A stretch of 64,000 nt of DNA, taken from the NCBI GenBank assembly GCA_965242845.1, contig CBDETC010000002.1:620001-684000 (forward strand), given 5' to 3'. Shown here piece by piece: positions 8,823 through 15,828 of the stretch. This DNA is from RHLJ01 sp965242845 (lineage in GTDB: Bacteria; Bacteroidota; Rhodothermia; Balneolales; Balneolaceae). The translations under genes and the position numbers were made by a program. The notes beneath the pieces were generated by a model. It did not search any database and was not told the DNA's origin. It saw nothing but the letters and a program-made list of their open reading frames with translations. Position 1 is the stretch's first letter. The number at the start of each line of letters is the position of its first letter.

Positions 8823-9257
8823 TTAACAACAAACAAGCTCTTTGTTTAATCGAGGCTTGCAAGCTGTTGCTTCAACGAACAAGTTGAATATGATCTTATT
8901 CGGATTTTCCTCCACAGTAAATGAGTGTTTTGAGACCGTTGTTACTGAATCTCCGAACTCAAAATAGACCTCAGAGTCGTCACGCCTATTATCCGTTCGT
9001 ATTGTTTTCTTTAAGATTCCAAGCGCTTTGGCGGCACTCCATTTAGCTTCTATGTCCGATTCTTCATTTATCCAAAGCTGGATAATCGTTTCTTTGAACT
9101 GATGAGCATTTGAGCCACAATCTACAGATTCTATAATTGCATTTTTCACTTCCGTGATATGCAGATTTCCACCTAATTCCCTTCCATCATCCAGACGAAA
9201 GACTATTTCTCGGTTTGGGTTTTCTTCTAATGTTGTAAGAAAGTCTGTTAATTTCAT
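8823..9257 (-). CDS. DUF6428 family protein of the arsenic cluster
   Basis: 144 residues with no signal peptide or membrane segment. The opening MKLTDFLTTLEENP, the strand EIVFRLDDGRELGGNLHITEV and the segment LWINEESDIEAKWSAAKALG fit DUF6428, a family often found beside arsR and arsC in Bacteroidota. Biochemical function is not known. The C-terminus ends in Cys-Cys, and Cys47 and Cys133 are also present, which may bind arsenite (inference). An ArsR-like box begins 2 nt before the start codon and 20 nt after the arsR stop, so DUF6428-arsC may form its own arsenic-induced unit. Confidence 0.8.
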   Translation of the reverse strand: MKLTDFLTTLEENPNREIVFRLDDGRELGGNLHITEVKNAIIESVDCGSNAHQFKETIIQLWINEESDIEAKWSAAKALGILKKTIRTDNRRDDSEVYFEFGDSVTTVSKHSFTVEENPNKIIFNLFVEATACKPRLNKELVCC

Positions 9258-9258
9258 T

Positions 9259-9274
9259 ATCGTAATTTTGCGAT
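9259..9274. promoter_or_regulatory. ArsR-type operator upstream of DUF6428-arsC
   Basis: The 16-mer ATCGTAATTTTGCGAT is an imperfect dyad (two mismatched pairs) and is nearly identical, in reverse complement, to the box before arsR. It ends 2 nt before the DUF6428 ATG. Binding by the neighbouring ArsR is inferred from position and repetition. Confidence 0.6.
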
Positions 9275-9293
9275 TAATAGATTAAAAAAAAGA

Positions 9294-9620
9294 TTAGCAG
9301 CAGTTTTTGCTATTTGGCTTTTGCATAAACTTATTGAGCTGTTGTGTGAATTCATTCCAGCCGTTCTCATCAATACAATAGCAAATACTTGTCCCTTCGA
9401 CATCCCCTTTAATGAGCCCTGCTGCTTTTAACTCCTTTAAATGCTGAGATACCGTGGATTGGGAAAGCGGTAATTCATCAACAATATCTCCACAAAAACA
9501 ACCTTGTCGCTGAGCTAGATACTCGAGGATAGCTATACGAGCCGGATGACCGAAAGCCTTTGCAGTTTTAGCCAGTCTGTTTTGAGCTGTAGTAAATTCT
9601 GATGATTTTGTTTTTCCCAT
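9294..9620 (-). CDS. arsR: ArsR/SmtB family arsenic-responsive repressor
   Basis: A 108-residue winged-helix protein. The helix-turn-helix is around residues 45-70 (GDIVDELPLSQSTVSQHLKE), followed by the wing with SICYCID. Candidate arsenite ligands are Cys41 and Cys43 in GCFCGD, equivalent to the CxC of alpha3 in classical ArsR, with further pairs at Cys80/82 and the terminal Cys107-Cys108. It should repress the cluster until As(III) or Sb(III) binds. A dyad matching the ArsR box abuts its start codon, with no Shine-Dalgarno element between, which implies autoregulation. It lies between the arsN2-like and DUF6428 genes. Confidence 0.93.
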   Translation of the reverse strand: MGKTKSSEFTTAQNRLAKTAKAFGHPARIAILEYLAQRQGCFCGDIVDELPLSQSTVSQHLKELKAAGLIKGDVEGTSICYCIDENGWNEFTQQLNKFMQKPNSKNCC

Positions 9621-9636
9621 ATCGCAATATTACGAT
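9621..9636. promoter_or_regulatory. ArsR-type operator at the arsR start
   Basis: ATCGCAATATTACGAT, a 16-bp dyad with a single mismatched pair, sits immediately against the arsR start codon. Together with the second copy at 9259-9274 the shared pattern is ATCGyAAwwTTrCGAT. Autoregulation by ArsR is the natural reading. Confidence 0.65.
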
Positions 9637-9658
9637 TAATATATCTTCAATCAAAACC

Positions 9659-10084
9659 CTAAATTTCTTTTCTCATACATACAGCGCTATCCGGGCAAAG
9701 CTCAGAGAATTCTGAACTGTTCTTTATAGAGCCCGGAGCCTCTTCTCTCAAGATCACGCTAAAGCCTTTCCGCTCAAAGTAATTAACAGCCGTAGTAGTA
9801 AGTAAATAAACTGACTTAACCTTATTTCTTTTCGCTTCAGTTAAAAGAAGCTCGACTATTTTAGCCCCTATTCCTCTGCTTTTAAAACCATCTTTTATGG
9901 CTACGGATCTAAGTAAAGCGACCTCATCAAAAATTTCTAAACCGCCACAAGCAATAAGCTCTCCTTCGCTTTTGATAACTGAAAATTGAATGTCAGAACT
10001 ACCGATATCATCAAAGGGAAGGGCGTTTTCCTTCAACAGATTTACTATCTCTTCTAAATCTTGTAGGGATTTTACTTTAGTCAT
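9659..10084 (-). CDS. arsN2: GNAT acetyltransferase, ArsN2-like
   Basis: 141 residues with a GNAT fold: strand LIACGGLEIFDEVALLRSVAI, then the acetyl-CoA loop SRGIGAKIVELLL (R/Q-x-x-G-x-G/A) near residue 90, then YLLTTTAVNYFERKGF. The end, SSEFSELCPDSAVCMRKEI, matches the conserved tail of ArsN2-type proteins, putative N-acetyltransferases linked to organoarsenical resistance. It lies 22 nt upstream of the arsR operator on the same strand, so it is in the cluster but probably has its own promoter. The substrate is not proven; a related ArsN1 acetylates phosphinothricin and arsinothricin. Confidence 0.78.
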   Translation of the reverse strand: MTKVKSLQDLEEIVNLLKENALPFDDIGSSDIQFSVIKSEGELIACGGLEIFDEVALLRSVAIKDGFKSRGIGAKIVELLLTEAKRNKVKSVYLLTTTAVNYFERKGFSVILREEAPGSIKNSSEFSELCPDSAVCMRKEI

Positions 10085-10194
10085 AAGCCATGTCTTCTGA
10101 TCTAAAATGTCTCTTTGAAAGGTCTACTTAGAATCTACAAAAATTTTGTTCCTCATAGTTTTCTATACCATATCACTGGTTTAAAATTAGATAC

Positions 10195-10653
10195 GTGGCT
10201 TTTAGAAAAACAGCATTTTTTATGATCCTGGCTGTTTCCTTGATTTTATATTCTTGTGATGGTCAAGAATCCGCATTAGAAGGAACCTGGGAGTTGACTG
10301 GATATTCATACTCAAAGTATGCTCTTGATGAATCCTTTTTTGAAGAAGGAAGCGGCTCGAACTTTAGTGTCACTATAACTTTCGAGAATAATATAATGAC
10401 GAGTACAGGAAGCTTCGATTTATATATGGAGAAAACGATTTCAGGTGAGACAGAATCTATCGTATACAGGAATCAAACACTTTATCGAGGAAGCTCAGGC
10501 TGGAGTATGGATGGTGATTATATCTACATTGGAACTAATGAGAGAGGAATTTTAATGGACTATAAAGACTCAGATATGATACTAGTAGATGAATACCTCT
10601 CGGATGAAGCAAACATAAAAATAGAAATAAGACTACAGAGAAGCGGCCAATAG
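10195..10653 (+). CDS. Small lipoprotein of unknown function, copy 1
   Basis: 152 residues starting at GTG 10195. The N-terminus has RK, a hydrophobic stretch and a lipobox-like LYSC with Cys21, so it is probably lipidated and exported. After it comes a lipocalin-like fold signature LEGTWELTGY and later FDLYMEK, VYRNQTLY and GDYIYIG. A clear paralogue follows 110 bp downstream with the same order of motifs. An ATG at 10222 would remove the positive N-region, so GTG is preferred although no Shine-Dalgarno is obvious. Function is unknown. Confidence 0.7.
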   Translation: MAFRKTAFFMILAVSLILYSCDGQESALEGTWELTGYSYSKYALDESFFEEGSGSNFSVTITFENNIMTSTGSFDLYMEKTISGETESIVYRNQTLYRGSSGWSMDGDYIYIGTNERGILMDYKDSDMILVDEYLSDEANIKIEIRLQRSGQ

Positions 10654-10706
10654 AAAACGGCGAATACCGATTGATAAGGGATACTTAGCGCCTACTAAAC
10701 AAAAAA

Positions 10707-10763
10707 GCCTACCCATTTTATCTACCATTGCGATGGTAAAGATTCAAACAATTCTGGGTAAGC
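10707..10763 (+). promoter_or_regulatory. Nested hairpins in the leader of lipoprotein copy 2
   Basis: An outer stem GCcTACCCA (10707-10715) with TGGGTAaGC (10755-10763) encloses an inner hairpin TACCAT-TGCG-ATGGTA (10723-10738). The outer right arm ends directly at the ATG and contains GGGTAAG, the only candidate ribosome binding site, so the fold could hide it. No U-run follows, which argues against an intrinsic terminator. Confidence 0.4.
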
Positions 10764-11204
10764 ATGAAAAGAATTATACTTTTTTTATTCCTCTCTATTT
10801 CTCTGGTTTTCCTTTCTTGTAAAAAAGATGATCCTGGCCTTGAAGGCGCCTGGGAATTAACCGAATTTGGATTCACTATTGAAGATATGGAGGGTTCTGT
10901 TCTGTCTTCAGGCACCGGTTTTAATTTTGAACTTGTTCTTTTTTTTGAAGAAAATACTGTGAGTAGAACCGGAGTTTTTGACCTGCTTCGAGCCACTGGG
11001 TCGGATACTGTACTGTATAGAAACCTTACTATTTTTAATGAAGAAAATACCTGGAGCAGGGACGATGACTTCTTATATATCAATGAACAGGAGAATGGAT
11101 TTGAGTTAGAATATTCTCGTTCTAAAATTACGCTTACCGATGAAAGCGTATCAGATGAACTTGTAAACAGACTTACAATGGTTCTGATAAGAGCAGATGA
11201 TTAG
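10764..11204 (+). CDS. Small lipoprotein of unknown function, copy 2
   Basis: 146 residues with a classical lipoprotein signal (MKRIILFLFL..., lipobox FLSC, Cys19). The mature part reads LEGAWELTEF, then RTGVFDLL, VLYRNLTIF, TWSRDDDFLYIN and a final beta strand, in the same order as the preceding gene, so the two are tandem duplicates that have diverged. The fold suggested by the LEGxWELT start is lipocalin-like. It is preceded by a hairpin that may cover the ribosome binding site, and it converges on the YdbT-like gene with a 4-nt gap. Function is unknown. Confidence 0.75.
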   Translation: MKRIILFLFLSISLVFLSCKKDDPGLEGAWELTEFGFTIEDMEGSVLSSGTGFNFELVLFFEENTVSRTGVFDLLRATGSDTVLYRNLTIFNEENTWSRDDDFLYINEQENGFELEYSRSKITLTDESVSDELVNRLTMVLIRADD

Positions 11205-11208
11205 AATA

Positions 11209-12621
11209 TTACCTTTCTCCTAAAACAAAACCTTCTGATTCCTTTTGATCTAGGTCTGAAATATGAAATTCCCTCCCTCCTGCGCCGGAGGCAACAGTTA
11301 CAATAAGCGATGAAAGCTTTTTTCTTCGCTGTAATGGATTAATAGAATATTCACTTACCTGAACTCTTTTTTTCTTTATGAATGCAGTTCGCTTTGCCAA
11401 CACTCTATATTGCAGTTTGAGTTCTTCATCGTTATAGAGCAGCTTTGCATCTTTATATCTTAGCCAGCCCAGGAAAATTGCTGGCACCAAAAACCAAAAG
11501 AAAACCCAGCCAAAGTCCCAGAACCACCAAATAACGGGAGTAAGTAGAACTATCAAATAGGCTGGACGCCTCAAATAACGATAAAATGCTCGCTCGGGAG
11601 GGGTAATTTTTTGCTCGTGCTGCTGGACGGGTTCAATAAATTCAGCTAAAAAAGCCTCCAGCTTTTCTTTTTTGAAAAAAGGAAGGAGCACAATAGATTT
11701 TTCAGTTCCTTTCTGCTCAAAGCCAGCACTTTCTACGTAAAGCATACCATAACCAAACGGCTCTCTGAAAATACCTTCCATAAACCTAAGCGCCTGTATC
11801 CGGTTAAACGGAACCGTAGTTTGTTTACGCTCCAGCAACCCACTGGTAATAACTAATTCCGTTTCTTTCTTTTCTACTTCAAACCCGAAGTGCTGAAATA
11901 TTACCCCTAAAAATGAAAATAGATAGGAAACAACTAGTATAATAATTGCTACTCCCAGGAAAAAAGAGACATTTCCCAAACCTGGTATAAGGCTGAACAC
12001 ATATTCGAGGTTTTCTTCATTTATAAATTGATCAAGCTGACCGGAGGTTGCTCCAAGTATAGATGCTATCAATCCAAAGTTACCTGAGGTAAGGGCTGCT
12101 AGAAATAAGTCTCTATTTGATAGTTTCCAATTAATTTTTTCTACTTCAACCTGAATTTCTTCAGTTACTTCTGGTTCTTCATTAACGGTGGCTCTATTTC
12201 TAAGTATTCTCCTTAGTTCTTCTGCCTCTTCTCTTGTAATTGCACTAATAGTTGCACTTTCGGTTCCGCTACCCGCTGACTTAACTTCAACCTTTACCAA
12301 TCCAAATAGACGCTGTAGCAGTCCTTCTGTTATATCGATTACCTGAATTCGATCTTTGGTAAGAAATAACTCTTTTCTTACAAATATCCCTTTTTTGATT
12401 TGAAGCTCTTCACCATCAACCCGATAAGAGAACCGCAGCCAACCCACAATTCCAAGTACCAGGGTTGAAAGTATGGCCAGAGCAAAAAAGTAGAAGAAAA
12501 ACTGGTCAGTATTTCTTGAACCAACCACTACAAAAATAATAATTGGAAAGAGGTTTTGCCGTAGCACAGCCAGGAACTGAGTAATAGCTGCTACAGGGTG
12601 TTGCCTTTTAAACTCAGACAT
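11209..12621 (-). CDS. YdbT-like membrane protein with bacterial PH (bPH2) domains
   Basis: 470 residues. Paired hydrophobic helices near residues 20-60, 175-250 and 355-390 alternate with bPH2 domains whose signature is visible three times: YRVDGEELQIKKGIFVRKE then DRIQVIDITEGLLQRLFGLV; ELVITSGLLERKQTTVPFNRIQ then FREPFGYGMLYVESAG; and KLLYNDEELKLQYRVLAKRT. This is the YdbT (DUF304) architecture. It overlaps the upstream YdbS-like gene by 8 nt, and the pair is normally encoded together. In Bacillus the ydbST pair affects tolerance to a lantibiotic; the role here is unknown, probably at the inner membrane. Confidence 0.88.
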   Translation of the reverse strand: MSEFKRQHPVAAITQFLAVLRQNLFPIIIFVVVGSRNTDQFFFYFFALAILSTLVLGIVGWLRFSYRVDGEELQIKKGIFVRKELFLTKDRIQVIDITEGLLQRLFGLVKVEVKSAGSGTESATISAITREEAEELRRILRNRATVNEEPEVTEEIQVEVEKINWKLSNRDLFLAALTSGNFGLIASILGATSGQLDQFINEENLEYVFSLIPGLGNVSFFLGVAIIILVVSYLFSFLGVIFQHFGFEVEKKETELVITSGLLERKQTTVPFNRIQALRFMEGIFREPFGYGMLYVESAGFEQKGTEKSIVLLPFFKKEKLEAFLAEFIEPVQQHEQKITPPERAFYRYLRRPAYLIVLLTPVIWWFWDFGWVFFWFLVPAIFLGWLRYKDAKLLYNDEELKLQYRVLAKRTAFIKKKRVQVSEYSINPLQRRKKLSSLIVTVASGAGGREFHISDLDQKESEGFVLGER

Positions 12622-13099
12622 CTTCTTTTACCTGGCGAACCAATTCAGAAATCAGTGTTCTTACTTGTGCTGCTGTTTCATCGTCAAGTGCGGGAATCTC
12701 ATGTGTAGTTGCTGCGGTAGAAATACTTATGGAAGAAAGACTAAATCGCCTGTAAATCGGTCCTTGCTTGGTATCCACATGTTGAATGCGATTGATCGGA
12801 ACTACGGTCCTTGTTCTCATTATTATTCCGCGAAAAAGGTCTACTGAATCCTCGGATACATCATAACGCCACCTATTCCATCGTACATTTGGTAACACAA
12901 AAATAAGTATCAAATGCACTAGCAAGGCAATGAGCAGAGCTGTAAGAGTAATCCAGATAGGAGCACCCTCTTTAAAGTAAAAAATAGAGGTAAACCCAGG
13001 AATTAGGTAAGCCAGCATGCCTGTTAAAAAACCGGTTATTTTCCATGCTTTGATAGCATTTTTGTCAATTCTGGTTTGCGGTAATACTAAGCCTTCCAA
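12614..13099 (-). CDS. YdbS-like membrane protein with one bPH2 domain
   Basis: 161 residues: two hydrophobic helices near residues 25-45 and 52-75, then a bPH2 domain with the family pattern RYDVSEDSVDLFRGI, TVVPINRIQHVDTKQGPIYR and ISISTAATTHEIPALD. It is the short partner of the YdbS/YdbT pair; its end overlaps the start of the YdbT-like gene by 8 nt, implying translational coupling. It begins 3 nt after the MFS gene, so the three form one operon. The biochemical role is not known. Confidence 0.88.
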   Translation of the reverse strand: MEGLVLPQTRIDKNAIKAWKITGFLTGMLAYLIPGFTSIFYFKEGAPIWITLTALLIALLVHLILIFVLPNVRWNRWRYDVSEDSVDLFRGIIMRTRTVVPINRIQHVDTKQGPIYRRFSLSSISISTAATTHEIPALDDETAAQVRTLISELVRQVKEDV

Positions 13100-13102
13100 T
13101 TA

Positions 13103-14383
13103 TTACTCCTGTGCTTTTATTGCTTCTTCTTCATTTACACTTAGCATTATTAGAAAACCTATTAAAAGTAGTACTAACACTACCACCATCCCCGCTTGTT
13201 GGGTTCCGAAAATAAGTGTAAATGTCCCAAATAGAATAGTACCAGCCCAGGCCGTTGCTTTCCCTGATAATGCTAGCAAGCCAAACATTTGATTTGATAA
13301 TTCAGGTGGCGCGATTCGTGCCATGAAAGATCTGGATGAAGATTGGTTGGGACCAAAGAACAATCCAAGAAACAAACCCCAGATAATAAACCACATTGAA
13401 CTCTTCGTGAAAAGTACTGCTATTACTGGGACAGCAACACCTATTAATGAGATGAGAATGGTAAACTTACTCCCTGCCTTATCATCCAGCCACGCAAAGA
13501 GAGCCGCTCCAATACCAGCTGTAATATTTAACCCTACACCAAAAATCAGGATTTCTGACTGTTCCATACCGAAAGTGCCTGCAGCGTAGATTCCGCCCAT
13601 CGCATAGATCGTCACTATAGCATCGTTATAGAACATCCTGGCAATTAGAAAACGAACGATATACTTATACTTCTTCACTTCCTTTAGGGTAGATTTAAGC
13701 TGCTTAAACCCATCTTTCACCGCAATTGGTATTCTTTTGTTTTTTGAGGGAGCATCTGGTGTTCTAAAAAAGAGCGGAAGACTAAATAATGTATACCAAA
13801 CTGCAGTTAAAACGAAGGTTGCTCTTACCGGCTCTGATTGTTCCGGATCTAAGCCTAACCAAAAACCATCTGTTTCAATAAATGCATAGAGAGCAACTAA
13901 CAGACAAGCTAAACCTCCTGCATATCCCATACCCCATCCCCAGCCACTCCATCTTCCTATCTTTGAAGGCGGAACAAGGTCTGGTAGCATGGCATTGTAA
14001 AAGATGTAGACCATTTCAGCGGCTACGGTCGATATAAAACCCAGAGAAAGAGCCAGCCACAAGGAGCTTGGGTCAGGTTCGGCAAACCAGAGTAAAGCAC
14101 TTCCGATAACACAAACAAAAGTGAAAAAAGCGATCCAGGGTTTACGCTTGCCTGCCTGATCGGCTATAGCTCCAAAAAAGGGAGCAGTGAGTGCTATTAC
14201 GATTCCCGCAAAGCCAATCATATTCCCCCACTGGGCTGTTCCAATTTCTACATTTTCGGCAATCGTTTCGCTGAAATAAGCAGCAAATACAAATGTTTGT
14301 ATAATTACAAAATATGAACTATTTGCCCAGTCATATAACGCCCACGAAAAAAGACCTTTAGAAGAAGCTTCAGGTTTTGCCAT
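13103..14383 (-). CDS. MFS transporter, UMF1/Atg22 family
   Basis: 426 residues with about twelve transmembrane segments. The start GLFSWALYDWANSSYFVIIQ and the loop FFGAIADQAGKRKPWI are characteristic of the UMF1 family (Vacuole effluxer Atg22-like), whose bacterial substrates are unknown. It is the first gene of a three-gene minus-strand operon with the YdbS and YdbT homologues (3-nt gap). The joint arrangement suggests export or membrane-stress functions, but that is inference. Confidence 0.88.
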   Translation of the reverse strand: MAKPEASSKGLFSWALYDWANSSYFVIIQTFVFAAYFSETIAENVEIGTAQWGNMIGFAGIVIALTAPFFGAIADQAGKRKPWIAFFTFVCVIGSALLWFAEPDPSSLWLALSLGFISTVAAEMVYIFYNAMLPDLVPPSKIGRWSGWGWGMGYAGGLACLLVALYAFIETDGFWLGLDPEQSEPVRATFVLTAVWYTLFSLPLFFRTPDAPSKNKRIPIAVKDGFKQLKSTLKEVKKYKYIVRFLIARMFYNDAIVTIYAMGGIYAAGTFGMEQSEILIFGVGLNITAGIGAALFAWLDDKAGSKFTILISLIGVAVPVIAVLFTKSSMWFIIWGLFLGLFFGPNQSSSRSFMARIAPPELSNQMFGLLALSGKATAWAGTILFGTFTLIFGTQQAGMVVVLVLLLIGFLIMLSVNEEEAIKAQE

Positions 14384-14495
14384 TAAATTGGTTAGTGAAA
14401 AAGACCTGTGAATATCGGATAGCGAAAGGAGAGTTCAAAGAAATTATAGATTTATAGAAAATTAAAACTTAAGTCAAAATGCTTCATTTTGAGAA

Positions 14496-14523
14496 TTGTC
14501 TTTATTCCTTTTTGCTGTATATT
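14496..14523 (+). promoter_or_regulatory. Predicted promoter of the outer-membrane protein gene
   Basis: TTGTCT at 14496-14501 and TATATT at 14518-14523 are separated by 16 bp. The second element read as TATATTCG is also one mismatch from the Bacteroidota -7 box. It lies 27 bp before the start codon. Confidence 0.35.
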
Positions 14524-14550
14524 CGCGACCAATTTTAAATTCCTACTGCT

Positions 14551-15129
14551 ATGAAATTCTCGACTAAAACACTTTCGCTTCTACTCGTTTTTATGTTTGC
14601 TTCACAAGCTTTTGCACAAGTCCCCTCACTTAAACCTCCTGTAAAGTTATTGCTAGGCGGTGCTGTGGAAATGGGTGGAGATGAAATAGCGGAGATTTTA
14701 TTTGAAGATGGCGATACTCAATCCGTGAGGTCAGGACAAGGGATCTCAGGATATGTTGGAGGAGAATTTACTATCCCCACAATACAGCAGCTCGCCTTTA
14801 GAGCCACTCTTGGGTTCAAATATGTTACAACTGCTGCGGATAATGCTCATATCAGGTTGACCAGAATTCCTCTTCAATTCACTGCGAATTATTACATCAT
14901 TGATGATATCCGAATTGGAGCTGGTTTTGTAAGCCATCAAAACATACGGTTTAAGGGTGATGGAGTAGGCCCGGATGTAGATTTTGATCCCGCACTTGGG
15001 CCAATCTTTGAAGTAGCTTACCGTGGCTTTGGAATCAGTACCGTTCTTATGGATTATACAGATGAGTTCGGAGACTCCTTTTCAGCAAATGCCTTCGGTT
15101 TAACGTTTTCAGGAACTGTTTCCCTATAA
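14551..15129 (+). CDS. Outer-membrane beta-barrel protein (porin-like)
   Basis: 192 residues with a signal peptide (residues 1-23, cut after ASQAFAQ). The mature chain shows alternating-residue strands such as GYVGGEFTIP, FRATLGFKYV, IPLQFTANYYI, IRIGAGFVSHQ, GPIFEVAYR and FGLTFSGTVSL, which fits an eight-strand OmpX/OMP_b-brl type barrel. The last strand ends near the C-terminus, as barrel assembly requires, but with Leu rather than Phe. It converges on the response regulator gene with 3 nt between. Function is unknown. Confidence 0.75.
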   Translation: MKFSTKTLSLLLVFMFASQAFAQVPSLKPPVKLLLGGAVEMGGDEIAEILFEDGDTQSVRSGQGISGYVGGEFTIPTIQQLAFRATLGFKYVTTAADNAHIRLTRIPLQFTANYYIIDDIRIGAGFVSHQNIRFKGDGVGPDVDFDPALGPIFEVAYRGFGISTVLMDYTDEFGDSFSANAFGLTFSGTVSL

Positions 15130-15132
15130 CAT

Positions 15133-15828
15133 TTAGCTCACAAATTTATATCCAAAACCATGTACCGTAAGTATATGCTTTGGATATCGGCTGTCCACTT
15201 CCAGCTTTTGGCGTAGCCAGGCTATATGAACATCTACGGTACGTGTGGAAGGAACTGAATCGTATCCCCATACTTCGTTAAGTAATTGATCCCTAGAAAG
15301 AATACTCTCTTCATTTTCTACTAAAAACCGAAGCAGTTGAAATTCTTTAGCCGATAGTGTTACCTCCTGCCCTGCCTTTTCTATTACCATTTTTTTGAAA
15401 TCAATTTCCACATCAGCAAATGAATACTGGTTTTTGATCACCTGCCCGGCGGGCTTATTTCTTTTTCGGAGCTGAACCTCTACCCTTGCCAGTAGCTCCA
15501 TCATGTCAAAAGGCTTTTGCATATAATCATCTGCGCCCAGCTTTAATCCCAATACTTTATCAATAACCTGACCTTTAGCAGTTAACATCAGTATAGGTGT
15601 CTCCACTCCCTTTTGTCTAAGATCGCGGCAAACATCCAAGCCTCCTTTTTTGGGAAGCATCAGATCCAGAATGATGAGTGATTGAGTTTTTGATAATGCT
15701 TTTTTATAACCCTCATCACCATCATTTGCTACTTCTACCTGATAACCTTCTTCCTCTAATCGATCACGGATGGTCATTACTAGCCCTTGCTCGTCTTCTA
15801 CCAATAGAATTTTAGCTTTATCAGACAT
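15133..15828 (-). CDS. OmpR/PhoB-type response regulator
   Basis: 231 residues. The receiver domain (1-120) has the acidic pocket (Glu11-Asp12), phospho-acceptor Asp55 in LIILDLMLP, Thr83 and Lys105 in YMQKPF. The C-terminal winged helix (about 130-231) has LSAKEFQLLRFL, RDQLLNEVWGY, TRTVDVHIAWLRQKLE and HGFGYKF. Its start overlaps the end of the histidine kinase gene by 8 nt, so they are translated together. It probably binds direct repeats; TTAACA repeats in the region upstream of the kinase are candidates. Confidence 0.95.
   Translation of the reverse strand: MSDKAKILLVEDEQGLVMTIRDRLEEEGYQVEVANDGDEGYKKALSKTQSLIILDLMLPKKGGLDVCRDLRQKGVETPILMLTAKGQVIDKVLGLKLGADDYMQKPFDMMELLARVEVQLRKRNKPAGQVIKNQYSFADVEIDFKKMVIEKAGQEVTLSAKEFQLLRFLVENEESILSRDQLLNEVWGYDSVPSTRTVDVHIAWLRQKLEVDSRYPKHILTVHGFGYKFVS

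Noticed and set aside
10718..11083. 121-residue minus-strand frame across lipoprotein copy 2
   Set aside because: Antisense to a gene with a clear lipobox and a paralogue; no independent signal.
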